DNA from: a virus
Virus record (IMG/VR): IMGVR_UViG_3300043466_001519
Span: 1 to 64,000 of that record
Direction: 5' to 3' (one strand)
Length of the DNA: 64,000 nt
The notes below the pieces were generated by a model. That model searched no databases, had not been told where the DNA came from, and saw only the letters and a program-made list of their open reading frames with translations. Each line of letters begins with the position of its first letter. The stretch's first letter is position 1. Positions 7,363 through 15,479 of this stretch are shown piece by piece. The position numbers and the translations under genes were made by a program.

Positions 7363-8082
7363 TTAAAAGGGCAAGTCCACGTCTAACCATTGAACACTAA
7401 ACCCATTGTTTTCTTCTAATAATCTATTCACCTTTGTAAACACACCTTCTGTATCCCATTCTATTCCTTTATAAGAAGCACTAGCTGGATGACTAATTTC
7501 AAATACATGTGTAAATATACCTGTGTATTTTTTGTATCTAGCTGCATCTTTACCAAGAAAGACAACTGGAACACCTAAGTGGTTTATAATTTCCTCAAAA
7601 AGATATTTTACAAGTGGTTCCCATATTTCCATATGACTACCAGCTTTGTTCATCTCTGTTGTTAATGCTGCATTAAACATTAGAACACCCTGATGAGCTA
7701 AGAAGCTCACATCTGGATTCTCTATAATGTTCAAATTTAGCCCATCATAGAATTCTTTCTCCATAGCTCTATAAAACTGATCTAATGAAGGTTGAACTTG
7801 TTCTGTTATAGAACAACCCATAAGAAGTCCATCTGCTACAGGAGCATCATTCTTAAATGTGTGATAGGGACACATACCTACTAACACCACTTTAAGATCA
7901 TCTAATGATGTTTCTTTAAAGCATCTCCATACATGCATAGAAATAGGAGCAACCTTCTTGCCTCTCTTACTCTCTGCTTTTAAGAATGCATAAATCTTAT
8001 CACATTCTTCACTCTCTATGAATGGACGCATTTTTGCATGCCAGCTTGGATGAAACTTGTCTTTAAATGTTTCCCAATTCAT
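7363..8082 (-). CDS. uracil-DNA glycosylase fold protein with altered active-site loop
   Basis: The 239-residue protein matches family 1 UDG in order and size. The water-activating loop is VVLVGMCPYHTF near residue 87 followed by ADGLLMGCS, a central VPVVFLGKDAA strand, and the Leu-loop region EISHPASASYKG. The canonical loop is GQDPYH; here Gln is Met and the catalytic Asp is Cys, while Pro, Tyr, His and the HP(S/A)xS loop remain. Either activity is reduced or absent, or it has a DNA-binding role, as for poxvirus D4, whose UDG doubles as a processivity factor. It lies in the replication block. Confidence 0.82.
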   Translation of the reverse strand: MNWETFKDKFHPSWHAKMRPFIESEECDKIYAFLKAESKRGKKVAPISMHVWRCFKETSLDDLKVVLVGMCPYHTFKNDAPVADGLLMGCSITEQVQPSLDQFYRAMEKEFYDGLNLNIIENPDVSFLAHQGVLMFNAALTTEMNKAGSHMEIWEPLVKYLFEEIINHLGVPVVFLGKDAARYKKYTGIFTHVFEISHPASASYKGIEWDTEGVFTKVNRLLEENNGFSVQWLDVDLPF

Positions 8083-8255
8083 GACGATAATGATATTTTT
8101 CTATGAAAGAACTTAGTCAATACAGATTCTAAGTTCTCAATGCTTATACACTCTACTTCATTGCCACGAGTTGTTTGTAACCATTCAACTTCTTCTCTAA
8201 TGCTTTCTTCAAGTATATCTAAATATTTTTCTTCTACTGTTAAAAAATCACTCAT
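8079..8255 (-). CDS. hypothetical protein, 58 aa
   Basis: It starts at 8255 (MSDFLTVEEKYLDILEESI) and ends with TGA at 8079-8081, overlapping the UDG start by four bases. The product is almost entirely helical and acidic, with a basic C-terminal end (FFHRKISLSS). Overlap and codon usage support it. No family is recognised. Confidence 0.6.
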   Translation of the reverse strand: MSDFLTVEEKYLDILEESIREEVEWLQTTRGNEVECISIENLESVLTKFFHRKISLSS

Positions 8256-8284
8256 ATTATTTCTTTTTTTGTTAAATATTTAAA

Positions 8285-8491
8285 TTAGCATTCTCTTCCG
8301 TATTCATCATAATCTGTTGAACCACAAGGACCTCCCCAATTAACTGTTGAACTTCCATCAGAATAATGTGTTTGGTTCACATAACCACCACCAGCAGTTT
8401 TTTCTCTTGTTTCTTCTTTTTTAGGATCGTTAAAACGCTTATCGTTTCTAGTACGTTGAGCATTATTTTCAGTTTTACTATTTTTATACAT
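8285..8491 (-). CDS. hypothetical protein, 68 aa, Gly/Asn-rich
   Basis: The N-terminal half is charged and basic (NAQRTRNDKRFNDPKKEETREK); the C-terminal half is Gly/Ser/Thr-rich with WGGPCGSTDYDEYGREC. It looks largely disordered. It sits between the primase and a 58-residue gene. No function can be assigned. Confidence 0.6.
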   Translation of the reverse strand: MYKNSKTENNAQRTRNDKRFNDPKKEETREKTAGGGYVNQTHYSDGSSTVNWGGPCGSTDYDEYGREC

Positions 8492-8504
8492 AATTTTTAA
8501 ATTT

Positions 8505-9506
8505 TTAGATTAATTCTTTTTGTGTTAAATATTTTTCAATTGTTTTTAATCCATGTGCCTTAGCAAGGTCACTCCAGTCTTTAATTCCTTCATCTAAATA
8601 GATTCTTGGTACATTGCAATATTCAAACCCGTACTTATTTGTCACGAGTTGAGAATTCTTTACACCAGTTTCATCAGAATCAAAACTTAAGATTTGTCTT
8701 TCAGAATTTTCCTTTATGTATTCAACGTTCTCTTCAGAGAAACATCCCATACCTTCATTCTGAACTGCACAACAACACGGAAATATTTTTTTCATCACCA
8801 TGTAATCCTTCTTACTCTTATTGATGAATGCAACATCACAATCTCTGATGTCATCTAATCCATCCATCATGGTAATAGGCACATTATTAGGCATCCACTT
8901 ATTCTTTTTATCAGCAAATGGTCTGTAGATCTTCCAATGTCCTTCATATAGATAACCAAATCTAAGCTCAGAGTCCTTTAGAGGAAACTTCTGTTTGTTT
9001 AGATATACAGTGTCTATTGAATATACATTGTTAGCTCTAAGATCATCTATGTCTTGATAATACGCATTCCAATATGCTAGTTCTTCGTGTGTGAACTTTC
9101 TTGTCTTCACTTGAATGAAATACTCACGTTTAGATGTAGCTGTTGGTTGTGCATAATCAGAAACAATCCTCTCGTAATTTCTTGTAGAGGACCCACTGAT
9201 AATCCCTAGGTCAAAATCTCTATCAATCATTAACAAGGCATCATTGAGACCTACATTAAACAACATCATTACAAAATTGAAACATCCACCTTTCTTGCTG
9301 GAATCTCCAAAATCTATAAAGTTTAATGCTCCTCCTCTATATCCTATAATGAATGATGGATTCTTTTCATTTCTAAAAGGAGAATAAGTAACTACATTAA
9401 TTTTCCAATTCTGATGTGGCATATACATCTTGTAAATATCATAATCAGATATCTTTTCTAGTATACTATCAGGTGTTAATTTTACTTTCTTTCTTCCTGT
9501 TATCAT
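8505..9506 (-). CDS. DnaG-like primase (TOPRIM)
   Basis: The start is taken at 9506 (MITGRKKVKLTPD); nine further in-frame upstream codons lie inside the preceding terminator. The 333-residue protein begins with a CHC2-like fold: YSPFRNEKNPSF matches the usual CPFHxEKTPSF, and FIDFGDSSKKGGCFNFV the usual second ligand region, but the zinc Cys/His positions are Ser and Arg. The TOPRIM part follows, with FINKSKKDYMVMKK and, near residue 280, ILSFDSDETGVKNS (DxD) then GIKDWSDLAKAHG. It would lay RNA primers for the replisome with the DnaB-like helicase at 13005-14069. Confidence 0.8.
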   Translation of the reverse strand: MITGRKKVKLTPDSILEKISDYDIYKMYMPHQNWKINVVTYSPFRNEKNPSFIIGYRGGALNFIDFGDSSKKGGCFNFVMMLFNVGLNDALLMIDRDFDLGIISGSSTRNYERIVSDYAQPTATSKREYFIQVKTRKFTHEELAYWNAYYQDIDDLRANNVYSIDTVYLNKQKFPLKDSELRFGYLYEGHWKIYRPFADKKNKWMPNNVPITMMDGLDDIRDCDVAFINKSKKDYMVMKKIFPCCCAVQNEGMGCFSEENVEYIKENSERQILSFDSDETGVKNSQLVTNKYGFEYCNVPRIYLDEGIKDWSDLAKAHGLKTIEKYLTQKELI

Positions 9507-9512
9507 AATTTT

Positions 9513-9546
9513 AAAATAAAAAAGCCTCACCATTTCTGATGAGGCT
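9513..9546 (-). terminator. rho-independent terminator after the SSB-like gene
   Basis: Minus-strand AGCCTCA (9540-9546) and TGAGGCT (9523-9529) form a 7-bp stem with a 10-base loop, followed by a run of six U and more U-rich sequence. It closes the transcript of the SSB-like gene and argues that the primase starts downstream, at 9506. Confidence 0.85.
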
Positions 9547-9567
9547 ATTTATTAACAATTAATTTAA

Positions 9568-10440
9568 TTAATAATCATCACCATCTTCAGAAATATATGC
9601 ATCAGAGGCAACTAAGTTATCATCAGGATTGTAATCTTGAAGATCTTTTAATATGTAGTGGTCTTTACAACCATATTCACCTGTAACATTTACAACAAAC
9701 TTCTCGTGAGCTTTTAAATCTTTAGGTTTTTTGTTCTTAAGACCTTCTTGTACTTTTTTACTTGAATAATCAACAAGTCTAAATTGTTTTAATGTATATC
9801 CACCTAAGAATGCTTTATTGTAGATTCCTTGGTATTCCTTAGACTCTCCATCTCTCTCTTTAACAATCACTGTAGCTAAAGCAACAATAGATTTAGCCCA
9901 TTCTCCATTAACTTGGTCTCTAAGATCTTTTACATTACCTCTCATCAACTTCTTCCATTCTAATTGTAGAACAGTGTCTGCATCACGATAATCTAATTCA
10001 CTCAACCATGTACGCATGAAATTGTAGAAATCTTCTTCACCTGTATATGCTACACGATAATCTCTTCCTTTTGTAAACCATTCAGCAAGATCATTTTCAT
10101 CTGCAGCCCAAGAACACATACCAATAGAATTGATATATTGTTTCTTAGTACCATCTTTGTTTTCTCTTTCTTTATCTTCTAAGAAGAATGATGTTTTAAA
10201 CTTGTCATCAGAATTAACCTTCTGTAACCAAACATCAATACGAAGATAGCTATTTCCATCTTTAGTATCACCTAAATACTCAGCAGCTTTGCTGTCTTCT
10301 TTAAGATCCATACCAAGAACATCTTTAAACTCTTCTAATGTTGGATTAATTGCAATTACGTTGCACTCAAATAATCCCACTTTTTTTCCGAAATCTCCAC
10401 CACCTGTGTTTTCTCTCTTTTTTCCTCCGATACTACTCAT
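9568..10440 (-). CDS. probable single-stranded DNA-binding protein
   Basis: The 290-residue protein has a basic, Gly-rich start (MSSIGGKKRENTGGGDFGKK), a long beta-containing middle with YLRIDVWLQKV and SFFLEDKERENKDG, and a strongly acidic, aromatic C-terminal tail (SDAYISEDGDDY). That tail is the hallmark of replication SSBs, which recruit partners through it. Position directly downstream of the Sak4-like ATPase supports an SSB role, since these two are commonly paired. Fold assignment is inferred, not seen as an OB motif. A strong terminator follows. Confidence 0.6.
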   Translation of the reverse strand: MSSIGGKKRENTGGGDFGKKVGLFECNVIAINPTLEEFKDVLGMDLKEDSKAAEYLGDTKDGNSYLRIDVWLQKVNSDDKFKTSFFLEDKERENKDGTKKQYINSIGMCSWAADENDLAEWFTKGRDYRVAYTGEEDFYNFMRTWLSELDYRDADTVLQLEWKKLMRGNVKDLRDQVNGEWAKSIVALATVIVKERDGESKEYQGIYNKAFLGGYTLKQFRLVDYSSKKVQEGLKNKKPKDLKAHEKFVVNVTGEYGCKDHYILKDLQDYNPDDNLVASDAYISEDGDDY

Positions 10441-10456
10441 TGTAATTTAATTTAAT

Positions 10457-11128
10457 TTAGTTATAATATTCATTTAATGTTTCAACTACCAACTGTAAGT
10501 TGTTAGGTATTTTTGTTTCTGCAAACATTCCATCTGGACTTTTTGCTGGAATCTTTTTGTAACGATTTGTTACAAATTCATAATTCACAGTTCCATCTTT
10601 GTTCTCTTCTACATTAGTGTATAACACCACTGTAAATAGTCCTTCAAGATTTATTTGAGAATCTATAAGTTTTCCTGATGTTTTCATTTTGTATCCAATA
10701 ATCTCTCCACTATCTTCAATAGTATCAGGATGAGAAAAATAGAAAACAGTCAAATCATCTCTTAACTGTCTAGCAGTTTTAATCATTGTAACAGTGTCTT
10801 TTGCCATCAAACTGAATTTTTCATAACCTTTTTCAGTTGCTTTATCAAGCATTGTGAAGCCCATTACATAATTACTATCCTCAAGAATCACTTGTTTAAT
10901 GTGAGGAGCTTTTTCAGAGATAGTTTTTAACAAACGAGAAATCTCATTAGCATCATCTATTTCTTTGTAATTTTTGTTTTCTGTGTTGTAAAGTTTTTCA
11001 GATCCTTTGAAAGGAAGCTCTTTCTTTGCAACATTGATAATGTACGTTTCTTCTGGATTTAAGTGTTTGATACTGGTTGATTTACCTGTACCTGTAGCAC
11101 CAACAATCCCTACTAATTTACTTGCCAT
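10457..11128 (-). CDS. Sak4-like RecA-fold ATPase (AAA_24 type)
   Basis: A P-loop GATGTGKSTS lies at residues 10-19, with a Walker B-like strand KQVILEDSNYV near residue 79 and a further strand LTVFYFSHPD near 127. At 223 residues it has the size of Sak4 phage single-strand annealing or recombination ATPases. The neighbouring SSB-like gene is the typical partner. It would load onto SSB-coated DNA for recombination or replication fork repair. A promoter-like TATCTTTA lies upstream in the 65-base gap. Confidence 0.78.
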   Translation of the reverse strand: MASKLVGIVGATGTGKSTSIKHLNPEETYIINVAKKELPFKGSEKLYNTENKNYKEIDDANEISRLLKTISEKAPHIKQVILEDSNYVMGFTMLDKATEKGYEKFSLMAKDTVTMIKTARQLRDDLTVFYFSHPDTIEDSGEIIGYKMKTSGKLIDSQINLEGLFTVVLYTNVEENKDGTVNYEFVTNRYKKIPAKSPDGMFAETKIPNNLQLVVETLNEYYN

Positions 11129-11193
11129 TGTTTTACTTGCTTTAATTATTAATATTTAGTTTTAAAATATAAAGATACGAATAATTTTTTTAA

Positions 11194-12273
11194 TTATACA
11201 TATTTTATCTTAGTTTCATCAAAGAATTCTAATGCTTTTTGCAACCACTTAAGCTCTGTAGGCTCAGTGGTGCTAATAATATAGATGTGTGCTTTCTTAT
11301 CAGGAGTGTTATACTCCATGGCCATACATCTATTTATCTTTTGTGCTAGATTCTCTGCATTGCTATCGAAATAGTTTATAATCACCTTGTCTAAGGGTTT
11401 ATATGTCACACCTGTGTTACCAATCTTTACAACAGCCAAATGATTACCTTTACCTTCAGCAAAATCTTCAAAGACTTGTTTCTCTTTAGATTTATTATGA
11501 TAGGAAGGAATACCAAGACCATCTGCCACTTTGGTAGTACCACAGAACACTAACACCCTTTCATCTTTATGTTTTTTTAATAATGCCTTTGTAGCATTTC
11601 TTTTTGCAAAAGATGATTGAATAATTCTCATTCTAGCAAGACGCATAAACATTGTATCAGACCCACTGTTTTGTAACTTATTAATTACCCAAGTGAGAGC
11701 ATCAAACTGTTTCTTTTCAGTCTTAAGTTTTCCTTTGTAATTTTGCGTAACAATATTGTCTAATGGCACTCTGATAACATGTATTTCATAATCAACTATA
11801 ACTCCTTCTTCAATTGCTTTTTCAATTGGATAGGTAGCTAGTACATGAAGATCTAATTCTTCTTCAAGGGTTCGTTCTGTCCAACTGGATAATGTACCAG
11901 TTAGACCAAGAATCTGTCCATTTACATCAAACAAATCCTTACACACTTCTATTTGAGCCTCGCTCAATAGATGTATCTCATCAATGATTACAACATCAAA
12001 GCTCTGATCAGCATACTTCTTTAGAGATAGATGGGTTGTATATGTGACAATGCTGTCATCAAACCCTAGCTCCTCAAAATCAGCTTGCCAAGACTCTTTA
12101 ATCTTGTTATCTGGATAGGCAATTAATATGCTCTCAGGTTTAAGTTTAGCTAAAGCATGTATGCTAGTTCTACATTTCCCGAACCTAGGAGCGAGCAAAA
12201 GTATCCCATGCTTACTTTTAAGCCAAACTTTTGCAAATTCCTCTTGTCTGAGGTCTCTAATACTTTTACTCAT
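11194..12273 (-). CDS. SF2 DNA helicase
   Basis: The 359-residue protein shows superfamily 2 motifs in order: Q-like GILLLAPRFGKCRTS with a variant Walker A (GKCRT) near residue 30, motif II VVIIDEIHLL (DEIH) near 95, motif III LGLTGTLS near 117, and C-terminal motifs around RVLVFCGTTKVADG and LAQKINRCM (motif VI-like QkinR). It is short for a SNF2 protein and lacks obvious extra domains. It probably unwinds or remodels DNA during replication. The start overlaps the end of the HNH gene by four bases, suggesting the HNH gene was inserted just before it. Confidence 0.85.
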   Translation of the reverse strand: MSKSIRDLRQEEFAKVWLKSKHGILLLAPRFGKCRTSIHALAKLKPESILIAYPDNKIKESWQADFEELGFDDSIVTYTTHLSLKKYADQSFDVVIIDEIHLLSEAQIEVCKDLFDVNGQILGLTGTLSSWTERTLEEELDLHVLATYPIEKAIEEGVIVDYEIHVIRVPLDNIVTQNYKGKLKTEKKQFDALTWVINKLQNSGSDTMFMRLARMRIIQSSFAKRNATKALLKKHKDERVLVFCGTTKVADGLGIPSYHNKSKEKQVFEDFAEGKGNHLAVVKIGNTGVTYKPLDKVIINYFDSNAENLAQKINRCMAMEYNTPDKKAHIYIISTTEPTELKWLQKALEFFDETKIKYV

Positions 12274-12944
12274 ATTTTTTTAAATTTATAATGTTGAGGA
12301 TATTTTGCAGCCTCTTCAAATGGAATACCAAGATCATAAACTCTATGTCTCATTGTAGAATAAGGTAAATTTAACAGTTTACATAAATCAGTTAGACAAT
12401 GTTCTTTACCATTATAAGCAATAAGTTTTACTCTTCTACAGTTTTTAGTTTGTTCTGATTTAAGAATCCATTTACAGTTATCAGGACAATAGTCTTCGTT
12501 ATAGTTTATTCGTTCTATTGAATATTTGTTATTTGGTCTCCATCCCATATCATCTATAAATGATGTAAAAGATTTTTGCCAAGATTCACAAACTTTAATA
12601 CCTCTACCGCCATAGTTTTTGTAAGATTTATCATTAGGATTTAAACATCTTGATTTCATTTTCATCCAAATACAATAGTCAGGATGTCTTATTCCTGTAG
12701 ATAACATTGCTAGACCATGTTTAGTATGTAGTTTAGTAGATATTTCTTTACTTAAACATCCACAAGACTTACTTTTACTTGTTCTTATAGAGTTGAAATC
12801 TATAACTTTCTCTTTACCACAATCACACTTACATAATACTCTTCTAGCTGCTCCTTTTTTATATAAAATAGGCTCTACTTCTTTTAGTATTGTAAGTCTA
12901 TTGTGTTTCGTACCAATAAAATCGGTAATATCAATCTTTTTCAT
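12270..12944 (-). CDS. free-standing HNH-type homing endonuclease
   Basis: The 224-residue protein has an N-terminal zinc module (LCKCDCGKEKV, then KSCGCL) followed by the conserved WMKMKSRCLNPN, SYKNYGGRGIKVCESW, SFIDDMGWRP, SIERINYNEDYCPDNCKW series. This is typical of mobile AP2/HNH-like nucleases found free-standing in phages and bacteria. The C-terminal third resembles a small DNA-binding HTH (LPYSTMRHRVYDLG). It sits between DnaB-like and SF2 helicase genes and has its own promoter, as expected for a selfish insertion. Confidence 0.85.
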   Translation of the reverse strand: MKKIDITDFIGTKHNRLTILKEVEPILYKKGAARRVLCKCDCGKEKVIDFNSIRTSKSKSCGCLSKEISTKLHTKHGLAMLSTGIRHPDYCIWMKMKSRCLNPNDKSYKNYGGRGIKVCESWQKSFTSFIDDMGWRPNNKYSIERINYNEDYCPDNCKWILKSEQTKNCRRVKLIAYNGKEHCLTDLCKLLNLPYSTMRHRVYDLGIPFEEAAKYPQHYKFKKI

Positions 12945-12957
12945 AATAAATTTTTTG

Positions 12958-12989
12958 TAAATATAAAAGAAAGATTTGATACTACCAAA
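12958..12989 (-). promoter_or_regulatory. promoter upstream of the HNH gene
   Basis: On the minus strand TTTG (12986-12989), a 20-base spacer and TATATTTA (12958-12965) match the Bacteroidota promoter with one change in the -7 box. It lies just upstream of the HNH start at 12944. Confidence 0.5.
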
Positions 12990-13004
12990 TATTATTGTTA
13001 TTAT

Positions 13005-14069
13005 TTATTGCAAAAAGAAACTTTTATTTGTAATATTTGTATAGTCTGATTCTGTAATATCTTTTTTACGAGGCATTTCACGAAACATTCCTATTTCTCC
13101 TAAAAAGGCCATACCTATTCTCACGTCGTCCGCACCATAACTATTTTTAATAAGTCTAACACTTCTGAAATACTTAGCTCCATATTGATCTTTTAATTTA
13201 TCAAGGTCATAACCACTTGGGTCTGCCACTTTATATCTCATAGGATCAAATAAAGCCATAACAACATCAGCATCATTTTGTGTTGATGAACTGTCGCTAA
13301 AATCTTCTAGTTGAGGTTCAACATCACCATTCTTAATCCTCATTGGATTAGAAATAGATCTGTTAAACTGAGAGACCACTACAGGACTATATCCATAGAA
13401 ATCTCTAGCAAACCTAAGTTCATCAGACATTTTATCAATAGCATCTTTTTTAGTTGGTTGATCTTTTGTTGTTTTAAGAAGACCAATGTGGTCTATAACA
13501 ACCATAGTTATTTGACTTGGATCATCTGGAACATATATTTTGTTCCATTCATCTAATTGTTCAATCTTACCATTTTGTAAAGCATAAGTTTTTAATTCTT
13601 TTGCTATACCTACAGGATTTTCTGGTCCATCAATAATAGTTACAATCTCACTAAGCTGATCTATGTAGTCTTTATAATAAAGAAAAAGATCATGTTCGTC
13701 TTTAGTTAGTTTATCAGTCCAACCTAATAACTTACCTACAGGAATAATTATTCCTTGGTCTAGAAATATCTTACGAGATACCCACTTGGCCATCTTGTAT
13801 GTTCTACTTCTTTCCATAGATCTATACCAAACCTTCACCTTAATACCTGAAGCTTGTCCTTCTTTAGAAAGAGCCCAATCAACAGGATTAAGAACAAATG
13901 CATCATCAATAAAAGATGTCTTACCTGAACCAGTGTTACCACCTATAAGATAATAGAGTCCTTTACGAATACCTACATATTTAGTTAGTCGATCAAATCC
14001 CATAGGAATTCCTCTATTTAGACTATTAAGACCTTTGTCAACTTCTGCATTTAATAGTTCAAAACTCAT
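13005..14069 (-). CDS. DnaB-like replicative helicase
   Basis: The 354-residue protein is the RecA-like ATPase half of DnaB-type helicases. Walker A GGNTGSGKTS lies at residues 43-52, Walker B MVVIDHIGLL near 190, a DnaB motif 3 region SPVVVSQFNR (conserved Q-x-N-R) near 230, and SSSTQNDADVVMAL near 258 (S..iEqdAD-like). The N-terminal DnaB domain is absent, as in several phage helicases. It would form a hexamer at the fork with the TOPRIM primase. The gene just upstream (14066-14170) overlaps it by four bases. Confidence 0.88.
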   Translation of the reverse strand: MSFELLNAEVDKGLNSLNRGIPMGFDRLTKYVGIRKGLYYLIGGNTGSGKTSFIDDAFVLNPVDWALSKEGQASGIKVKVWYRSMERSRTYKMAKWVSRKIFLDQGIIIPVGKLLGWTDKLTKDEHDLFLYYKDYIDQLSEIVTIIDGPENPVGIAKELKTYALQNGKIEQLDEWNKIYVPDDPSQITMVVIDHIGLLKTTKDQPTKKDAIDKMSDELRFARDFYGYSPVVVSQFNRSISNPMRIKNGDVEPQLEDFSDSSSTQNDADVVMALFDPMRYKVADPSGYDLDKLKDQYGAKYFRSVRLIKNSYGADDVRIGMAFLGEIGMFREMPRKKDITESDYTNITNKSFFLQ

Positions 14070-14170
14070 TTGTTATCAATTTTAAAAACTGACACAATGG
14101 AAATGATCATTATAAAGACAAAGAATGTTGTCCATGGATAGTCGTTAATTGTTTCAAAAAATTCTCTCAT
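14066..14170 (-). CDS. 34-aa single-pass membrane protein
   Basis: It starts at 14170 (MREFFETINDYPWTTFF) and ends with TGA at 14066-14068. After a short soluble lead, residues 14-29 (TTFFVFIMIISIVSVF) form one strongly hydrophobic helix, with a basic KIDNK end. It overlaps genes on both sides by four to five bases, strong evidence of coupling despite its size. Function unknown. Confidence 0.6.
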   Translation of the reverse strand: MREFFETINDYPWTTFFVFIMIISIVSVFKIDNK

Positions 14171-14796
14171 ATGTCAGTTCCTCCTGTTGGTTTCTGTGGT
14201 GCTACATCAACATTAGCTCCATCGTTGATTAATTCAATATAAGCCTCAAAAGCTCTCTGGTTCAAATAAGTTACACTGTTCTGCATGAATGTCATTCTAT
14301 TGCTATTAGTAGCTATAGAAGTTTCTTTCTTTTGTAGCAATTCATAGTTTAAAGCATCTATAAGCTGTGCAGCTGTATATTCTCCTTCCAATAGAATTTT
14401 ATCAAACTTTAGTCTACATTCATCTTTACCTTTTCTAACAGATCTGGTGCCTGTGAATTTCTTTCCTTTGTATTCAAATGAATCAGTGCCTGGATAAGTT
14501 TTCCACCACTCTTCAAAATCTGTTGTTGGAGGTTTTCTCTTTATTATCTTTCCAGTGCTTTTTACATCCATGAATTCTAAAAGATCTTTACCTACTAATG
14601 TAAGCTTTTCATCATCTTTGGTTATCAATGCTTTCCTTATCAAAGACTGATAGATAGAAGCAATCTTCATACTTCCCTCACATAGTGAAGAAACATCATA
14701 TTGTTCATCTATCAACTTTAATAAGAATATTACATCTAAATTATAACCTTTTTTGATGAGCTCCTCGAATTGTTCTGCTGTTACGTTCAGTTTCAT
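14167..14796 (-). CDS. possible replication initiation or helicase-loader protein
   Basis: The 209-residue protein has a winged-helix-like N-terminal half (IYQSLIRKALITKDDEKLTLVG) and a C-terminal region with FEEWWKTYPG, RSVRKGKDECRLKF and MTFMQNSVTYLNQRAFEAY. The W..YP, RGK...C/A...F, TFLNQR..E pattern resembles the C-terminal domain of phage replisome organiser or helicase-loading proteins. Its position directly before the DnaB-like helicase supports that role. This is an inference from pattern and context; no catalytic motif is present. Confidence 0.5.
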   Translation of the reverse strand: MKLNVTAEQFEELIKKGYNLDVIFLLKLIDEQYDVSSLCEGSMKIASIYQSLIRKALITKDDEKLTLVGKDLLEFMDVKSTGKIIKRKPPTTDFEEWWKTYPGTDSFEYKGKKFTGTRSVRKGKDECRLKFDKILLEGEYTAAQLIDALNYELLQKKETSIATNSNRMTFMQNSVTYLNQRAFEAYIELINDGANVDVAPQKPTGGTDI

Positions 14797-14956
14797 CTGT
14801 TAATATTGGTGTTACAATTTTAATTAATGCAGGTAAACGTTTCTTACGTTCCTCTTCCTCTTCCCATTGTTGCCATGCCATTTGAACATCATGTTCTCTT
14901 TCCATAGCATAGATATGGTCGTTAGGATATTCCCAATCTTCCAATATCCAATCCAT
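14741..14956 (-). CDS. hypothetical protein, 71 aa, Trp/Glu-rich
   Basis: It begins MDWILEDWEYPNDHIYAM at 14956, overlapping the stop of the upstream gene (TAATG). The middle is a charged helix (VQMAWQQWEEEEERKKRL) and the tail is basic. It overlaps the next gene by 56 bases, which is unusual here. Either both are real, or the downstream gene starts later. Function unknown. Confidence 0.55.
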   Translation of the reverse strand: MDWILEDWEYPNDHIYAMEREHDVQMAWQQWEEEEERKKRLPALIKIVTPILTDETERNSRTIRGAHQKRL

Positions 14957-15216
14957 TATTCAGATTTTCTAGGTCTTCCAACAGGTTTTTTCTCAACTTG
15001 TGTAACAGGTTTCTTTCTTTTCTTCTTGTACTTTCTTTTAGGCTTTTCTGTTGGAGCAGCGTCTGTACAATGTTGAAAAGTAATCTTTCTGGGTTCAAAC
15101 TTAGGACCTCGTTCTTCTTCAGGATATTCCTTACTGGAATTTTTTAGTAATATAAAACTTAGTATTGACAATAATGCCAATATAAATCCTATTACAATAA
15201 TGTTAGATGTTGTCAT
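14956..15216 (-). CDS. membrane-anchored basic protein with AT-hook-like tail
   Basis: Residues 5-24 (NIIVIGFILALLSILSFILL) form a single N-terminal transmembrane helix. The rest is highly basic (RKYKKKRKKPV) and ends in KKPVGRPRKSE, which contains an AT-hook-like G-R-P core. A membrane-tethered DNA-binding protein is possible, for example for anchoring replicating DNA, but this is inference. It precedes a chain leading to the helicase genes. Confidence 0.6.
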   Translation of the reverse strand: MTTSNIIVIGFILALLSILSFILLKNSSKEYPEEERGPKFEPRKITFQHCTDAAPTEKPKRKYKKKRKKPVTQVEKKPVGRPRKSE

Positions 15217-15221
15217 AATTT

Positions 15222-15479
15222 TTAGTTTTTAATTCTTAAGCCAAACTGCAAATCAAACCATTGAAATGTTTGTTCAGCTTTTCCTTTGTTAAATTTAAAA
15301 ATCTTCTTTAGTAGAGGAATAGCATAACGCTTGAATTCCTCATGTTGTTCTTCTGTCATAGTATTATTATAATACCAATCTTCATCACTCTCTATATCTA
15401 AGAGTGTCTTTCCTACTATTTTTAGTTGATATTCAACTAAATGTTCAGAAATGTTTGTTCGATTCACTTTTGCTTTCAT
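15222..15479 (-). CDS. hypothetical protein, 85 aa
   Basis: The protein begins with a basic beta-like segment (MKAKVNRTNISEHLVEYQLKIVGK) and continues with helices including EEQHEEFKRYAIPLLKKIF. The family is unknown, though such acidic-helical proteins are common beside phage polymerases. It overlaps the stop of the DNA polymerase gene by four bases and is probably translated with it. Confidence 0.65.
   Translation of the reverse strand: MKAKVNRTNISEHLVEYQLKIVGKTLLDIESDEDWYYNNTMTEEQHEEFKRYAIPLLKKIFKFNKGKAEQTFQWFDLQFGLRIKN

Noticed and set aside
9507-9533. Nine-codon longer N-terminus for the primase
   Set aside because: Those codons lie in the stem and U-run of the preceding terminator.
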